A DNA stretch of 64,000 nt from Hydractinia symbiolongicarpus (GCF_029227915.1 NC_079885.1:14023001-14087000), one strand, 5' to 3'; shown: positions 14,201 to 27,643, counted from the stretch's first letter. Notes: a model not told the origin generated them from the sequence alone. Numbers and translations: made by a program.

Positions 14201-15239
14201 CTTCGCGCTATGGCGTTAGAACACTGTTAACCACGTGCATGGCCCTTTGAACGCTGTAATAAGGCCATTTGCAGCCTATTAACGGCCTTATACGTGAATA
14301 CCATCGTTCCACCTGCCTGCGTAGGTTACCATTGGAGTAGTCCTTCCAGTCTCAATGGACTATGACGCCCCAAGTCCTTTTCCTTGGCGCAATGGCTTTA
14401 GAACAATGTTAACTCCGTGCACATCCCTATAAATGCTGTAACATAGCCTTTTGCAAACTAATAAAGGCTTTAAACGTAAATACTGTCGTTCCCACTGCCT
14501 GCACAGGTTACCTTAGAAGTAGTCCTTCCAGTGTCAATGGACTATGACTTCCCAAGTCCTTTTCCTTGGCGCCATGGCTATAGAAAACTGTTAACTACGT
14601 GCACAGCGCTCTAAAGGCAGTATTATGGCCTTTTGCAGCCTAATAAAGCCTTTACACGAAAATACCGTGATTCCACCACCCTCCGCGGGATACCATTGGT
14701 CTAGTCCTTCCAGTCCCAATGGACTACAACGTGCCAAGTCGTTTTCTTTGGCACCTTGGCGTTAGAATACCGGCAACTACGCGCACAGTCCTCTAAATGC
14801 TGTAACATGGCCTTTTACAGACTAATAAAGGTCTTACACGCAAATCACGTTCTTTCACGCCCCAAGCAAGGTTACCAATGGTCTAGTGTTCCCACTCTTA
14901 GTGAAATATGACGTCTCAAGTCCTTTTTCTTGACGCCATGGCTTTAGAACACTGTTAACTACGTCCACAGCCCTCTAAATGCGGCATTATCGTCTTTTGC
15001 AGCCTAATAAAGACCTTAGACGTAAACCACGTGCTTCCATGCTCCCAGCCAGGCTACCATTGATCTACTCCTTCAAGTCTCAATGGACTACAACTTGCCT
15101 AGTCGTTCTCCTTGGCGTCATGGCTTTAGAGCACTGTGGACTATGTGCACAGCCCTCTAAATGCTGCAATATGTCCTTTAACAGACTAATAAAGGCCTTG
15201 CACGTAAATCACGTTCTTCCACGTCCTCAGCAAGGCTAC
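11281..15239. repeat. Heterogeneous satellite segment
   Basis: Monomers of the same 181-bp family, mixed without the 3.63-kb register. A local seven-monomer period of about 1273 bp is visible: the variant GCATTATCGTCTTTTGCAGC occurs near 13712 and 14985 with matching neighbours. Confidence 0.7.
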
Positions 15240-16577
15240 CAATGGTCTAGTGTTCCCAGTCTTAATGGAATATGACGTCCCAAGTCCTTTTCCCTGACGC
15301 CATGGCTATAAAACACTGTTAACTACGTGGACAGCCCCATGTAAACCGTATTATAGCCTTTTCAGCCTAATAAAGTCCTTAGACGTAAACCACGTGTTTC
15401 CACGCTCCCAGCCAGGCTACCATTGATCTAGTCCTTCCAGTTCCAATGGACTACGACTTGCCAAGTCGTTCTCCTTGGCGTCATGGCTTTAGAGCTCTGT
15501 GAACTATGTGCACAGCCCTCTATATGCTGCATTATGTCCTTTTACAGACTAATAAAGGCCTTGCACGTAAATCACGTTCTTCCACGCTCCCAGCCAGGCT
15601 ACCATTGATCTTGTCCTTCTAGTCTCAATGGACTACGACTTGCCAAGTCGTTCTCCTTGGCGTCATGGCTTTAGAGCACTGTGAACTATGTGCACAGCCC
15701 TCTAAATGCTGCAATATGTCCTTTAACAGACTAATAAAGGCTTTGCACGTAAATCACGTTCTTCCACGTCCTCAGCAAGGCTACCAATGGCCTAGTGTTC
15801 CCAGTCTCAATGGACTACAACGTGCCAAGTCCTTTTCCTTGACGCCAAGGCTATAGAACACTGTTAACTACGTGCAAGCCTTCTAAAGGCAGTATTATGT
15901 CCTTTTGCAGACTAATAAAGACCTTACCCGTAAATAACGTGCTTCCATGCTCCCAGCCATACTACTATTGATCTAGTCCTTCCAGTCTCAATGGAATTCG
16001 ATGTTCCAAGTTGCTTTCCTTCGCGCTATGGCGTTAGAACACTGTTAACTACGTGCACGGCGCTTTGAACGCTGTATTTGGCCATTTGCAGCCTCTTAAA
16101 GGCCCTACACGTAAATACTGTCGCTCCACCTGCCTGCGCAAATTACCATTGGTGTAGTCCTTCCAGTCGCAATGGACTATGACGTCCCAAGTCGTTTCCT
16201 TTGAGGCCGTGACGTTTGAAAGCCTGCAAGTACGCGCACAGTCCTTTAAATGCTATAGTATGGCTTTTGTAAGTCTAAAAAAGGCCATACGCGTAAATCA
16301 CGTGCTTGCACTCTCCAAACCAGGCTACCAATGGTGTACCTTTCCGACTATCATTGAACTACGACGTCCCAATTCCTTTTGCTTTGCGTTTTAGCGTTAA
16401 AACACTTTTAACTATGTGCACAGGCCTCTAAATGCTGTAATATTGCCTTTTGTAGCCAAATAAAAGCTTTACACGGAAATAACGTGGTTCCACCACCCTT
16501 CGCGGGATACCATTAGTCTAGTCCTTCCATTCTCAATAGACTATGACATGCCAAGTCATTTTCCTTGGCGTCATGGC
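15240..16577. repeat. Satellite duplicated block B, copy 1
   Basis: Matches 21591-22928 at a constant offset of 6351 bp (35 monomers). Shared private variants include CCATGGCTATAAAACACTG, TGGACAGCCCCATGTAA and GTCGTTTCCTTTGAGGCC. The blocks part company after TTCCTTGGCGTCATGGCT. Confidence 0.8.
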
Positions 16578-19500
16578 TTTAGCACACTGTTAACTCCTTG
16601 CACGGCCCTCTAAATGCTGTAATATGGCCATTTGCAGCATAATAAAGGCGTTATACGTAAATACCGTCGTTCCACCTGCCTGCGCAGGTTACCATAGAAG
16701 TAGTCCTTCCAGTCTCAATGGACTATGACGTCCCAAGTCCTTTTCCTTGGCGCCATGGCTTTAGAACAATGTTAACTACGTGCACAGCCCTCTAAAGTCA
16801 GTAATATGGCCTTTTGCAGCCCAATAACGCCTTTACACTTAAATGCCGTGATTCCATCACCCTCCGCGGGATACCATTGGTCTAGTCCTTCCAGTCCCAA
16901 TGGACTACAACGTGCCAAGTCGTTTTCGTTGGCCCCTTGGCGTTAGAAGACCGGCAACTACGCGCACAGTCCTCTAAATGCTGTAACATGGCCTTTCACA
17001 GACTAATAAAGGGCTTACACGCAAATCAAGTTCTTCCACGTCCCCAGCAAGGCTACCAATGGTCTAGTGTTCCCAGTCTTAATGGAATATGACGTCCAAA
17101 GTCCTTTTCCTTGGCGCCATGACTTTAGAACAATGTTAACTCCGTGCACAGCCCTCTAAATGCTGTAACATGGCTTTTTGCAGACTAATAAAGGCTTTAC
17201 ACGTAAATGCCGTGATTCCATGACCCTCCGCGGGATACCATTGGTCTAGTCCTTCCAGTCCCAATGGACTACAACGTGCCAAGTCGTTTTCTTTGGCCCC
17301 TTGGCGTTAGAAGACCGGCAACTACGCGCACAGCCCTCTAAAGGCAGTAATATGTCCATTTGCAGACTAATAAAGGCCTTACACGTAAATCACGTTCTTC
17401 CACGTCCCCAGCAAGGCTACCAATGGTCTAGTGTTCCCAGTCTTAATGGTCTATGACGTCCTAAGTCCTTTTCCTTGACGCCATGGCTATAGAACACTGT
17501 TACCTACGTGCACAGCCTTCTAAAGGCAGTATTATGTCTTTTTCAGGCTAATAAAGGCCTTACCCGTAAATAACGTGCTTCCATGCTCCAAGCCATGCTA
17601 CCATTGATGTAGTCCTTCCTGTCTCAATGGAATACGACGTTCCAAGTCGTTTTCCTTTGCGCTATGGCGTTAGAACACTGTTAACTACGTGCACGGCTCT
17701 TTGAACGCTGTAATATGGCCATTTGCAGCCTATTAAATGCCTTATACGTAAATACTGTGGCTCCACCTGCCTGCGCAAGTTACCATTGGTGTAGTCCTTC
17801 CAGTCTCAATGGACAATGACGTCCCAAGTCGTTTTCTTTGACGCCGTGACGTTTGAAAACGCCCAAGTACGCGCACAGTCCTCTAAATGCTATAGTATGG
17901 CCTTTGTAAGTCTAAAAAAGGCCTTACGCGTAAATCACGTGCTTCCACTCTCCAACCCAGGCTACCAATGGTGTACCTTTTGCGACTATCATTGAACTAC
18001 GACGTCACAATTCCTTTTCCTTGGTGCTTTAGCGTTAAAACACTTTTAACTACGTGCACAGACCTCTAAATGCTGTAATATTGCCTTTTGCAGCCAAATA
18101 AAGGCTTTACACGTAAATTACGTGGTTCTACCACCCTTCGCGGGATACCATTAGTCTAGTCCTTCCAGTCTCAATGGACTATGACGTCCCAAGTCCTTTT
18201 CCTTGGTGCCATGGCTATAGGACACTGTTAACTACGTTCACAGCCCTCTAAAGGCAGTAATATGTCCATTTGCAGCCTAATAAAGGCCTTACACGTAAAT
18301 CACGTTCTTCCACGTCCCCAGCAAGGCTACCAATGGTCTAGTGTTCCCAGTCTCAATGGACTACAACGTGCCAAGTCGTTTTCTTTGGCACCTTGGCGTT
18401 AGAAGACCGGCAACTACGCGCACAGTCCTCTAAATGCTGTAACATGGCCCTTTACAGACTAATAAAGGTCTTACACGCAAATCACGTTCTTCCACGTCCC
18501 AAGCAAGGTTACCAATGGTCTAGTGTTCCCAGTCTTAATGAAATATGACGTCTCAAGTCCTTTTCCTTGACGCCATGGCTTTAGAACACTGTTAACTACG
18601 TCCACAGCCCTCTAAATACGGCATTATCGTCTTTTGCAGCCTAATAAAGGCCTTAGACGTAAACCACGTGCTTCCTTGCTCCCAGCCAGGCTACCATTGA
18701 TCTACTCCTTCAAGTCTCAATGGACTACAACTTGCCTAGTCGTTCTCCTTGGCGTCATGGCGTTAGAGCACTGTGAACTATGTGCAAAGCCCTCTAAATG
18801 CTGCAATATGTCCTTTTACAGACTAATAAAGGCGTTGCACGTAAATCACGTTCTTCCACGTCCCCAACAAGGCTACCAATGGCCTAGTGTTCCCAGTCTC
18901 AATGGACTACAACGTGCCAAGTCCTTTTCCTTGACGCCATAGCTATAGAACACTGTTAACTACGTGCACAGCCTTCTAAAGGCAGTATTATGTCCTTTTG
19001 CAGACTAATAAAGACCTTACACGTAAATAACGTGCTTCAATGCTCCCAGCCATGCTACCATTGATCTAGTTCTTCAAGTCTCATTGGAATACGACGTTCC
19101 AAGTCGTTTTCCTTCGCGCTATGGCGTTAGAACACTGTTAACCACGTGCACGGCCCTTTGAACGCTGTAATAAGGCCATTTGCAGCCTATTAACGGCCTT
19201 ATACGTAAATACTGTCGCTCCACCTGCCTGCTACGATTGGTGTAGTCCTTCCAGTCTCAATGGACTATGACGTCCCACGTCGTTTTCTTTGACGCCGTGA
19301 CTTTTGAAAACCGCAAGTATGCGCACAGTCCTCTAAATGCTATAGTATGGCTTTTGTAAGTCTAAAAAAGGCCTTACGCGTAAATCACGTGCTTCCACTC
19401 TCCAAACCAGGCTACCAATGGTGTACCTTTCCGACTATCATTAAACTACGACGTCCCAATTCCTTTTCCTTGGCGTTTTAGCGTTAAAACACTTTTAATT

Positions 19501-21590
19501 ATGTGCACAGGCCTCTAAATGCTGTAATATTGCCTTTTGTAGCCAAATAAAGGCTTTACACGGAAATAACGTGGTTCAACGACCCTTCGCGGGATACCAT
19601 TAGTCTAGTCCTTCCAGTCTCAATGGACTATGACGTGCCAAGTCATTTTCCTTGGCGCCATGGCTTTAGCACACTGTTAACTCCGTGCACGGCCCTCTAA
19701 AAGCTGTAATATTGCCATTTGCAGCCTAATAAAGGCGTTATACGTAAATACCGTCGTTCCACCTGCCTGCACAGGTTAACATAGGAGTAGTCCTTTCAGT
19801 CTTAATGAACTATGACATGCCAAGTCATTTTCCTTGGCGCCATGGCTTTAGCACACTGTTAACTCCTTGCACGGCCTTCTAAAGGCTGTAATATGTCCAT
19901 TTGCAGCCTAATAAAGGCCTTACACGTAAATCACGTTCTTCCACGTCCCCAGCAAGGCTACCAATGGTCTAGTGTTCCCAGTCTCAATGGACTACAACGT
20001 GCCAAGTCGTTTTCTATGGCACCTTGGCGTTAGAAGACCGGCAACTACGCGCACAGTCCTCTAAATGCTGTAACATGGCCTTTTACAGACTAATAAAGGT
20101 CTTACACGCAAATCACGTTCTTCCACGCCCCAAGCAAGGTTACCAATGGTCTAGTGTTCCCAGTCTTAATGAAATATGACGTCTCAAGTCCTTTTCCTTG
20201 ACGCCATGGCTTTAGAACACTGTTAACTACGTCCACAGCCCTCGAAATGCGGCATTATCGTCTTTTGCAGCCTAATAAAGGCCTTAGACGTAAACCACGT
20301 GCTTCAATGCTCCCAGCCAGGCTACCATTGATCTACTCCTTCCAGTCTCAATGGACTACAACTTGCCTAGTCGTTCTCCTTGGCGTCATGGCGTTAGAGC
20401 ACTGTGAACTATGTGCACAGCCCTCTAAATGCTGCAATATATCCTTTTACAGACTAATAAAGGCGTTGCACGTAAATCACGTTCTTCCACGTCCCCAGCA
20501 AGGCTACCAATGGCCTAGTGTTCCCAGTCTCAATGGACTACAACATGCCAAGTCCTTTTCCCTGACGCCATGGCTATAAAACACTGTTAACTACGTGGAC
20601 AGCCCCATGTAAGCCGTATTATAGCCTTTGCAGCCTAATAAAGACCTTAGACGTAAACCACGTGTTTCCACGCTCCCAGCCAGGCTACCATTGATCTAGT
20701 CCTTCCAGTTCCAATGGACTACGACTTGCCAAGTCGTTCTCCTTAGCGTCATGGCTTTAGAGCTCTGTGAACTATGTGCACAGCCCTCTATATGCTGCAT
20801 TATGTCCTTTTACAGACTAATAAAGGCCTTGCACGTAAATCACGTTCTTCCACGCTCCCAGCCAGGCTACCATTGATCTTGTCCTTCAAGTCTCATTAGA
20901 ATACGACGTTTCAAGTCGTTTTCCTTCGCGCTATGGCGTTAGAACACTGTTAACCACGTGCACGGCCCTTTGAACGCTGTAATAAGGCCATTTGCAGCCT
21001 ATTAACGGCTATATACGTAAATACTGTCGCTCCACCTGCCTGCTACCATTGGTATAGTCCTTCCAGGCTCAATGGACTATGACGTCCCACGTCGTTTTCT
21101 TTGACGCCGTGACGTTTGAAAACTGCAAGTATGCACACAGTCCTCTAAATGCTATAGTATGGCTTTTGTAAGTCTAAAAAAGGCTTTACGCGTAAATCAC
21201 GTGCTTCCACTCTCCAAACCAGGCTACCAATGGTGTACCTTTCCAACTATCATTGAACTACGACGTCCCAATTCCTTTTCCTTGGCCTTTTAGCTTTAAA
21301 ACAATGTTAACTCCGTGCACAGCCCTCTAAATGCTGTAACACGGCCTTTTGCAGACTAATAAAGGCTTTAAACGTAAATACTGTCGTTCCAACTGCCTGC
21401 ACAGGTTACCATAGAAGTAGTCCTTCCAGTCTCAATGGACTATGACGTCCCAAGTCCTTTTCCTTGGTGCCATGGCTAAAGAACACTGTTAACTACGTGC
21501 ACAGCTCTCTAAAGTCAGTAATAGGGCCTTTTGCAGCCTAATAAATGCCTTACACGTAAATCACGTTCTTCCACGTCCCCAGCAAGGCTA
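16578..21590. repeat. Heterogeneous satellite segment
   Basis: Same monomer family. It includes 18540-19357, which matches 25800-26616 at offset 7259, and 18230-18780, which matches 22943-23495 at offset 4714. Two monomers near 19220 and 21040 are shortened by loss of the GCGCAAGT segment before the TACCATTGG landmark. Confidence 0.7.
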
Positions 21591-22928
21591 CCAATGGTCT
21601 AGTGTTCCCAGTCTTAATGGAATATGACGTCCCAAATCCTTTTCCTGACGCCATGGCTATAAAACACTGTTAACTACGTGGACAGCCCCATGTAAGCCGT
21701 ATTATAGCCTTTGCAGCCTAATAAAGACCTTAGACGTAAACCACGTGTTTCCACGCTCCCAGCCAGGCTACCATTGATCTAGTCCTTCCAGTTCCAATGG
21801 ACTACGACTTGCCAAGTCGTTCTCCTTGGCGTCATGGCTTTAGAGCTCTGTGAACTATGTGCACAGCCCTCTATATGCTGCATTATGTCCTTTTACAGAC
21901 TAATAAAGGCCTTGCACGTAAATCACGTTCTTCCACGTTCCCAGCCAGGCTACCATTGATCTTGTCCTTCTAGTCTCAATGGACTACGACTTGCCAAGTC
22001 GTTCTCCTTGGCGTCATGGCTTTAGAGCACTGTGAACTATGTGCACAGCCCTCTAAATGCTGTAATATGTCCTTTAACAGACTAATAAAGGCCTTGCACG
22101 TAAATCACGTTCTTCCACGTCCTCAGCAAGGCTACCAATGGCCTAGTGTTCCCAGTCTCAATGGACTACAACGTGCCAAGTCCTTTTCCTTGACGCCATG
22201 GCTATAGAACACTGTTAACTACGTGCAAGCCTTCTAAAGGCAGTATTATGTCCTTTCGCAGACTAATAAAGACCTTACCCGTAAATAACGTGCTTCCATG
22301 CTCCCAGCCATACTACCATTGATCTAGTCCTTCCAGTCTCAATGGAATTCGACGTTCCAAGTTGCTTTCTTTCGCGCTATGGCGTTAGAACACTGTTAAC
22401 TACGTGCACGGCGCTTTGAACGCTGTAATTTGGCCATTTGCAGCCTCTTAAAGGCCTTACACGTAAATACTGTCGCTCCACCTGCCTCCGCAAATTACCA
22501 TTGGTGTAGTCCTTCCAGTCTCAATGCACTATGACGTCCCAAGTCGTTTCCTTTGAGGCCGTGACGTTTGAAAGCCTGCAAGTACGCGCACAGTCCTTTA
22601 AATGCTATAGTATGGCTTTTGTAAGTCTAAAAAAGGCCATACGCGTAAATCACGTGCTTCCACTCTCCAAACCAGGCTACCAATGGTGTACCTTTCCGAC
22701 TATCATTGAACTACGACGTCCCAATTCCTTTTGCTTTGCGTTTTAGCGTTAAAACACTTTTAACTATGTGCACAGGCCTCTAAATGCTGTAATATTGCCT
22801 TTTGTAGCCAAATAAAAGCTTTACACGAAAATAACGTGGTTCCACCACCCTTCGCGGGATACCATTAGTCTAGTCCTTCCATTCTCAATAGACTATGACA
22901 TGCCAAGTCATTTTCCTTGGCGTCATGG
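21591..22928. repeat. Satellite duplicated block B, copy 2
   Basis: Second copy of the block at 15240-16577, with only scattered substitutions. Downstream it joins a monomer that begins ATGGCTATAGAACACTG instead of ATGGCTTTAGCACACTG. Confidence 0.8.
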
Positions 22929-23509
22929 CTATAGAACACTGTTAACTACGTTCACAGCCCTCTAAAGGCAGTAATATGTCCATTTGCAGCCTAATAAAGG
23001 CCTTACACGTAAATCACGTTCTTCCACGTCCCCAGCAAGGCTACCAATGGTCTAGTGTTCCCAGTCTCAATGGACTACAACGTGCCAAGTCGTTTTCTTT
23101 GGCACCTTGGCGTTAGAAGACCGGCAACTACGCGCACAGTCCTCTAAATGCTGTAACATGGCCTTTTACAGACTAATAAAGGTCTTACACGCAAATCACG
23201 TTCTTCCACGTCCCAAGCAAGGTTACCAATGGTCTAGTGTTCCCAGTCTTAATGAAATATGACGTCTCAAGTCCTTTTCCTTGACGCCATGGCTTTAGAA
23301 CACTGTTAACTACGTCCACAGCCCTCTAAATGCGGCATTATCGTCTTTTGCAGCCTAATAAAGGCCTTAGACGTAAACCACGTGCTTCCATGCTCCCAGC
23401 CAGGCTACCATTGATCTACTCCTTCAAGTCTCAATGGACTACAACTTGCCTAGTCGTTCTCCTTGGCGTCATGGCGTTAGAGCACTGTGAACTATGTGCA
23501 CAGCCCTCT

Positions 23510-25090
23510 AAATGCTGTAACATGGCCTTTCACAGACTAATGAAGGTCTTACACGCAAATCAAGTTCTTCCACGTCCCCAGCAAGGCTACCAATGGTCTA
23601 GTGTTCCCAGTCTTAATGGAATAAGACGTCCAAAGTCCTTTTCCTTGGCGCCATGACTTTAGAACAATGTTAACTCCGTGCACAGCCCTCTAAATGCTGT
23701 AACATGGCTTTTTGCAGACTAATAAAGGCTTTACACGTAAATGCCGTGATTCCATTACCCTCCGCGGGATACCATTGGTCTAGTCCTTCCAGTCCTAATG
23801 GACTACAACGTGCCAAGTCGTTTTCTTTGGCCCCTTGGCGTTAGAAGACCGGCAACTACGCGCACAGCCCTCTAAAGGCAGTAATATGTCCATTTGCAGC
23901 CTAGTAAAGGCTATACACGTAAATCACGTTCTTCCACGTCCCCAGCAAGGCTACCAATGGTCTAGTGTTCCCAGTCTTAATGGTCTATGACGTCCTAAGT
24001 CCTTTTCCTTCACGCCATGGCTATAAAACACTGTTAACTACGTGCACAGCCTTCTAAAGGCAGTATTATGTCTTTTTCAGGCTAATAAAGGCCTTACCCG
24101 TAAATAACGTGCTTCCATGCTCCAAGCCATGCTACCATTGATGTAGTCCTTCCAGTCTCAATGGAATACGACGTTCCAAGTCGTTTTCGTTGGCCCCTTG
24201 GCGTTAGAAGACCGGCAACTACGCGCACAGTCCTCTAAATGCTGTAACATGGTCTTTCACAGACTAATAAAGGTCTTACACGCAAATCAAGTTCTTCCAC
24301 GTCCCCAGCAAGGCTACCAATGGTCTAGTGTTCCCAGTCTTAATGGAATAAGACGTCCAAAGTCCTTTTCCTTGGCGCCATGACTTTAGAACAATGTTAA
24401 CTCCGTGCACAGCCCTCTAAATGCTGTAACATGGCTTTTTGCAGACTAATAAAGGCTTTACACGTAAATGCCGTGATTCCATTACCCTCCGCTGGATACC
24501 ATTGGTCTAGTCCTTCCAGTCCCAATGGACTACAATGTGCCAAGTCGCTTTCTTTGGCCCCTTGGCGTTAGAAGACCGGCAACTACGCGCACAGCCCTCT
24601 GAAGGCAGTAATATGTCCATTTGCAGCCTAGTAAAGGCTATACACGTAAATCACGTTCTTCCACGTCCCCAGCAAGGCTACCAATGGTCTAGTGTTCCCA
24701 GTCTTAATGGTCTATGACGTCCTAAGTCCTTTTCCTTCACGCCATGGCTATAAAACACTGTTAAATACGTGCACAGCCTTCTAAAGGCAGTATTATGTCT
24801 TTTTCAGGCTAATAAAGGCCTTACCCGTAAATAACGTGCTTCCATGCTCCAAGCCATGCTAACATTGATGTAGTCCTTCCAGTCTCAATGGAATACGACG
24901 TTCCAAGTCGTTTTCGTTGGCCCCTTGGCGTTAGAAGACCGGCAACTACGCGCACAGTCCTCTAAATGCTGTAACATGGCCTTTCACAGACTAATAAAGG
25001 TCTTACACGCAAATCAAGTTCTTCCACGTCCCCAGCAAGGCTACCAATGGTCTAGTGTTCCCAGTCTTAATGGTCTATGACGTCCTAAGT
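23510..25090. repeat. Four-monomer satellite amplification, about 727 bp period
   Basis: The marker CAGACTAATRAAGGTCTTAC, followed by ACGCAAATCAAGTTCTTCC, occurs near 23534, 24262 and 24988. TCGTTTTCGTTGGCCCCTTG occurs at 24181 and 24908. This gives about two complete tetramers and a partial third, nearly identical, and so a recent local expansion. Confidence 0.8.
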
Positions 25091-26616
25091 CCTTTTCCTT
25101 CACGCCATGGCTATAAAACACTGTTAACTACGTGCACAGCCTTCTAAAGGCAGTATTATGTCTTTTTCAGGCTAATAAATGCCTTACCCGTAAATAACGT
25201 GCTTCAATGCTCCCAGCCATGCTACCAATGATCTAGTACTTCAAGTCTCATTGGAATACGACGTTCCAAGTCGTTTTCCTTCGCGCTATGGCGTTAGAAC
25301 ACTGTTAACCACGTGCACGGCCCTTTGAAAGCTGTAATATGGCCATTTGCAGCCTATTAAATGCCTTATACGTAAATACTGTCGCTCCACCTGCCTGCGC
25401 AAGTTACCATTGGTGTAGTCCTTCCAGTCTTAATGGACAACGACGTCACAAGTCGTTTTCTTTGCGCCGTGACGTTTGAAAACGCCCAAGTACGCGCACA
25501 GTCCTCTAAATGCTATAGTATGGCCTTTGTAAGTCTAAAAAAGGCCTTACGCGTAAATCACGTGCTTCCACTCTCCAACCCAGGCTACCAATGGTGTACC
25601 TTTTGCGACTATCATTGAACTACGACGTCACAATTCCTTTTCCTTGGCGCTTTAGCGTTAAAACACTTTTAACTACGTGCACAGACCTCTAAATGCTGTA
25701 ATATTGCTTTTTGCAGCCAAATAAAGGCTTTACACGTAAATTACGTGGTTCTACCACCCTTCGCGGGATACCATTAGTCTAGTCCTTCCAGTCTCAATGG
25801 ACTATGACGTCTCAAGTCCTTTTCCCTGACGCAATGGCTTTAGAACACTGTTAACTGCGTCCACAGCCCTCTAAATGCGGCATTATCGTCTTTTGCAGCC
25901 TAATAAAGGCCTTAGACGTAAACCACGTGCTTCCATGCTCCCAGCCAGGCTACCATTGATCTACTACTTCAAGTCTCAATGGACTACAACTTGCCTAGTC
26001 GTTCTCCTTGGCGTTATGGCGTTAGAGCACTGTGAACTATGTGCACAGCCCTCTAAATGCTGCAATATGTCCTTTTACAGACTAATAAAGGCGTTGCACG
26101 TAAATAACGTTCTTCCACGTCCCCAGCAAGGCTACCAATGGCCTAGTGTTCCCAGTCTCGATGAACTACAACGTGCCAAGTCCTTTTCCTTGACGCCATA
26201 GCTATAGAACACTGTTAACTACGTGCACAGCCTTCTAAAGGCAGTATTATGTCCTTTTGCAGACTAATAAAGACCTTACACGTAAATAACGTGCTTCAAT
26301 GCTCCCAGCCATGCTACCATTGATCTAGTCCTTCAAGTCTCATTGGAATACGACGTTCCAAGTCGTTTTCCTTCGCGCTATGGCGTTAGAACACTGTTAA
26401 CCACGTGCACGGCCCTTTGAACGCTGTAATAAGGCCATTTGCAGCCTATTAACGGCCTTATACGTAAATACTGTCGCTCCACCTGCCTGCTACCATTGGT
26501 GTAGTCCTTCAAGTCTCAATGGACTATGACGTCCCACGTCGTTTTCTTTGACGCCGTGACGTTTGAAAACCGCAAGTACGCGCACAGTCCTCTAAATGCT
26601 ATAGTATGGCTTTTGT
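25091..26616. repeat. Terminal satellite segment next to 5S rDNA
   Basis: Ordinary monomers up to the array edge. From 25800 it matches 18540-19357 at offset 7259, so the normal continuation is known (TTTTGTAAGTCTAAAAAAGG). Here it is replaced by 5S sequence after TTTTGT. Confidence 0.8.
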
Positions 26617-26623
26617 CGTAGGC
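26614..26623 (+). pseudogene. 3' tail of a 5S rRNA gene at the satellite junction
   Basis: TGTCGTAGGC is the last ten bases of the 5S gene and is followed by the normal downstream spacer (TATTGACTTTTTCACG). Everything upstream in that gene is missing. TGT at 26614-26616 belongs to both the satellite and the 5S gene, so the exact breakpoint lies within it. Confidence 0.85.
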
Positions 26624-27074
26624 TATTGACTTTTTCACGTTACATTATTTATCATTACGACTGTGACGTATCTTTTTTACGCAATAGCCGCTGAGTAAAT
26701 CAAGTAAGAGACATGATTAGAAGTTGTTTTCCCTTAAAAAGGGCTACAATCTTGCTGTAATAAATGCGCCACGTCGCAAATGAATGGATTAAGAGCGTCA
26801 GACAAAGAAAATGGCGATGTAGTTACTTTGCTAATTAACTTTGTCATATGAAAATTAAGTCTGAAAGTACCCCAGATTGCCTTCGTTGGAACTTTTTACC
26901 GGAAATCTTAAAGCGCATGGTTGTCGTAAATAATGGATAGCGCTTGAAAAGAGCTTTCAAATGCACATAAACACGACCTATTTCGGATAATCCAGTCAAG
27001 AAATATGACCTTTAAAGTTTAAACCATTTTCGATGTAATGTGCTAATAAATCGTAGATATCTGCCCGTTTGTTT

Positions 27075-27192
27075 GTCTACGACCATACCACGATGAACAC
27101 ACCTGTTCTTGTCCGATCACGAAAGTTAAGTATCGTCGGGCCGGGATAGTACTTGGATGGGGAACCGCCTGGGAACTCCCGGTGTCGTAGGC
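27075..27192 (+). rRNA. 5S rRNA: 5S rRNA gene
   Basis: Reference entry for the array. The majority gene is 118 nt, from GTCTACGACCATACCACGAT to GGTGTCGTAGGC. Its ends pair (GUCUACGAC with GUCGUAGGC), and it has the conserved GATCACGGAAGTTAAGC and TAGTACTTGGATGGG segments of animal 5S RNA. These hold the polymerase III internal promoter: A box about 50-64, intermediate element about 67-72, C box about 80-97. This copy differs at c36t, g48a, c57t and g89a, four changes including some in the promoter, so it may be a weak or dead copy. The T5 terminator follows at +126. Confidence 0.93.
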
Positions 27193-27643
27193 AATTGACT
27201 TTTTCACGTTACATTATTTATCATTACGACTGGGACGTATCTTTTTTACGCAATAGCCGCTGAGTAAATCAAGAAAGAGACATGATTAGAAGTTGCTTTC
27301 CCTTTAAAACGGCTACAATCGTGCTGCAATAAATTCGCCACGTCGCAAATGAATGGATTACGAGCGTCAGACAAAGAAAATGGCGATGTACTTACTTTGC
27401 TAACTAACTTTGTCATATGAAAATTAAGTCTGAAAGTACCCTAGATTGCATTCGTTGGAACTTTTTACCGGAAATCTTAAAGCGCATGTTTGTCGTAAAT
27501 AATGGATAGCGCTTAAAAAGAGCTTTCAAATGCACATAAACACGACCTACTTCGGATAATCCAGTCAAGAAATATGATCTTTAAAGTTTAAACCATTTTC
27601 GATGTAATGTGCTAATAAATCGTAGATATCTGCCCGTTTGTTT

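Larger units (their letters stand above)
1..26616. repeat. Satellite array, monomer about 181 bp
   Basis: About 147 head-to-tail monomers fill this stretch without a gap. Landmarks recur about every 181 bp: TACCAWTGGTSTAGT, CAATGGACTAYRACGT, GAACACTGTTAACTACGTGC, CTAATAAAGGCCTTAC and CGTAAATCACGT. Adjacent monomers differ considerably, while monomers a fixed multiple apart are close to identical, which is higher-order organisation. The unit length is near one nucleosome repeat, as is common for centromeric or pericentromeric satellites; that role is inference. Some monomers lack stop codons in one frame and spell related 60-110 residue peptides. These are by-products of the repeat, not genes. 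No other gene or transposon was seen inside. Confidence 0.97.

Noticed and set aside
6249-26201. Many related 60-110 codon open frames in the satellite
   Set aside because: They recur with the 181-bp monomer, have no start or codon conservation beyond that of the repeat, and are interrupted in most monomers.
1-26616. CRISPR array
   Set aside because: The units are 181-bp tandem repeats that diverge along their whole length, with no constant short repeat and variable spacer; the context is also eukaryotic.
1-26616. CENP-B box in the satellite
   Set aside because: Segments such as CCTTCGCGGGATACC look vaguely similar but do not fit the required spacing of the core bases.
27193-27643. Spliced-leader, U6 or other small-RNA gene in the 5S spacer
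   Set aside because: Such linkage is known in other animals, but neither strand shows a recognisable gene or a convincing Sm site.
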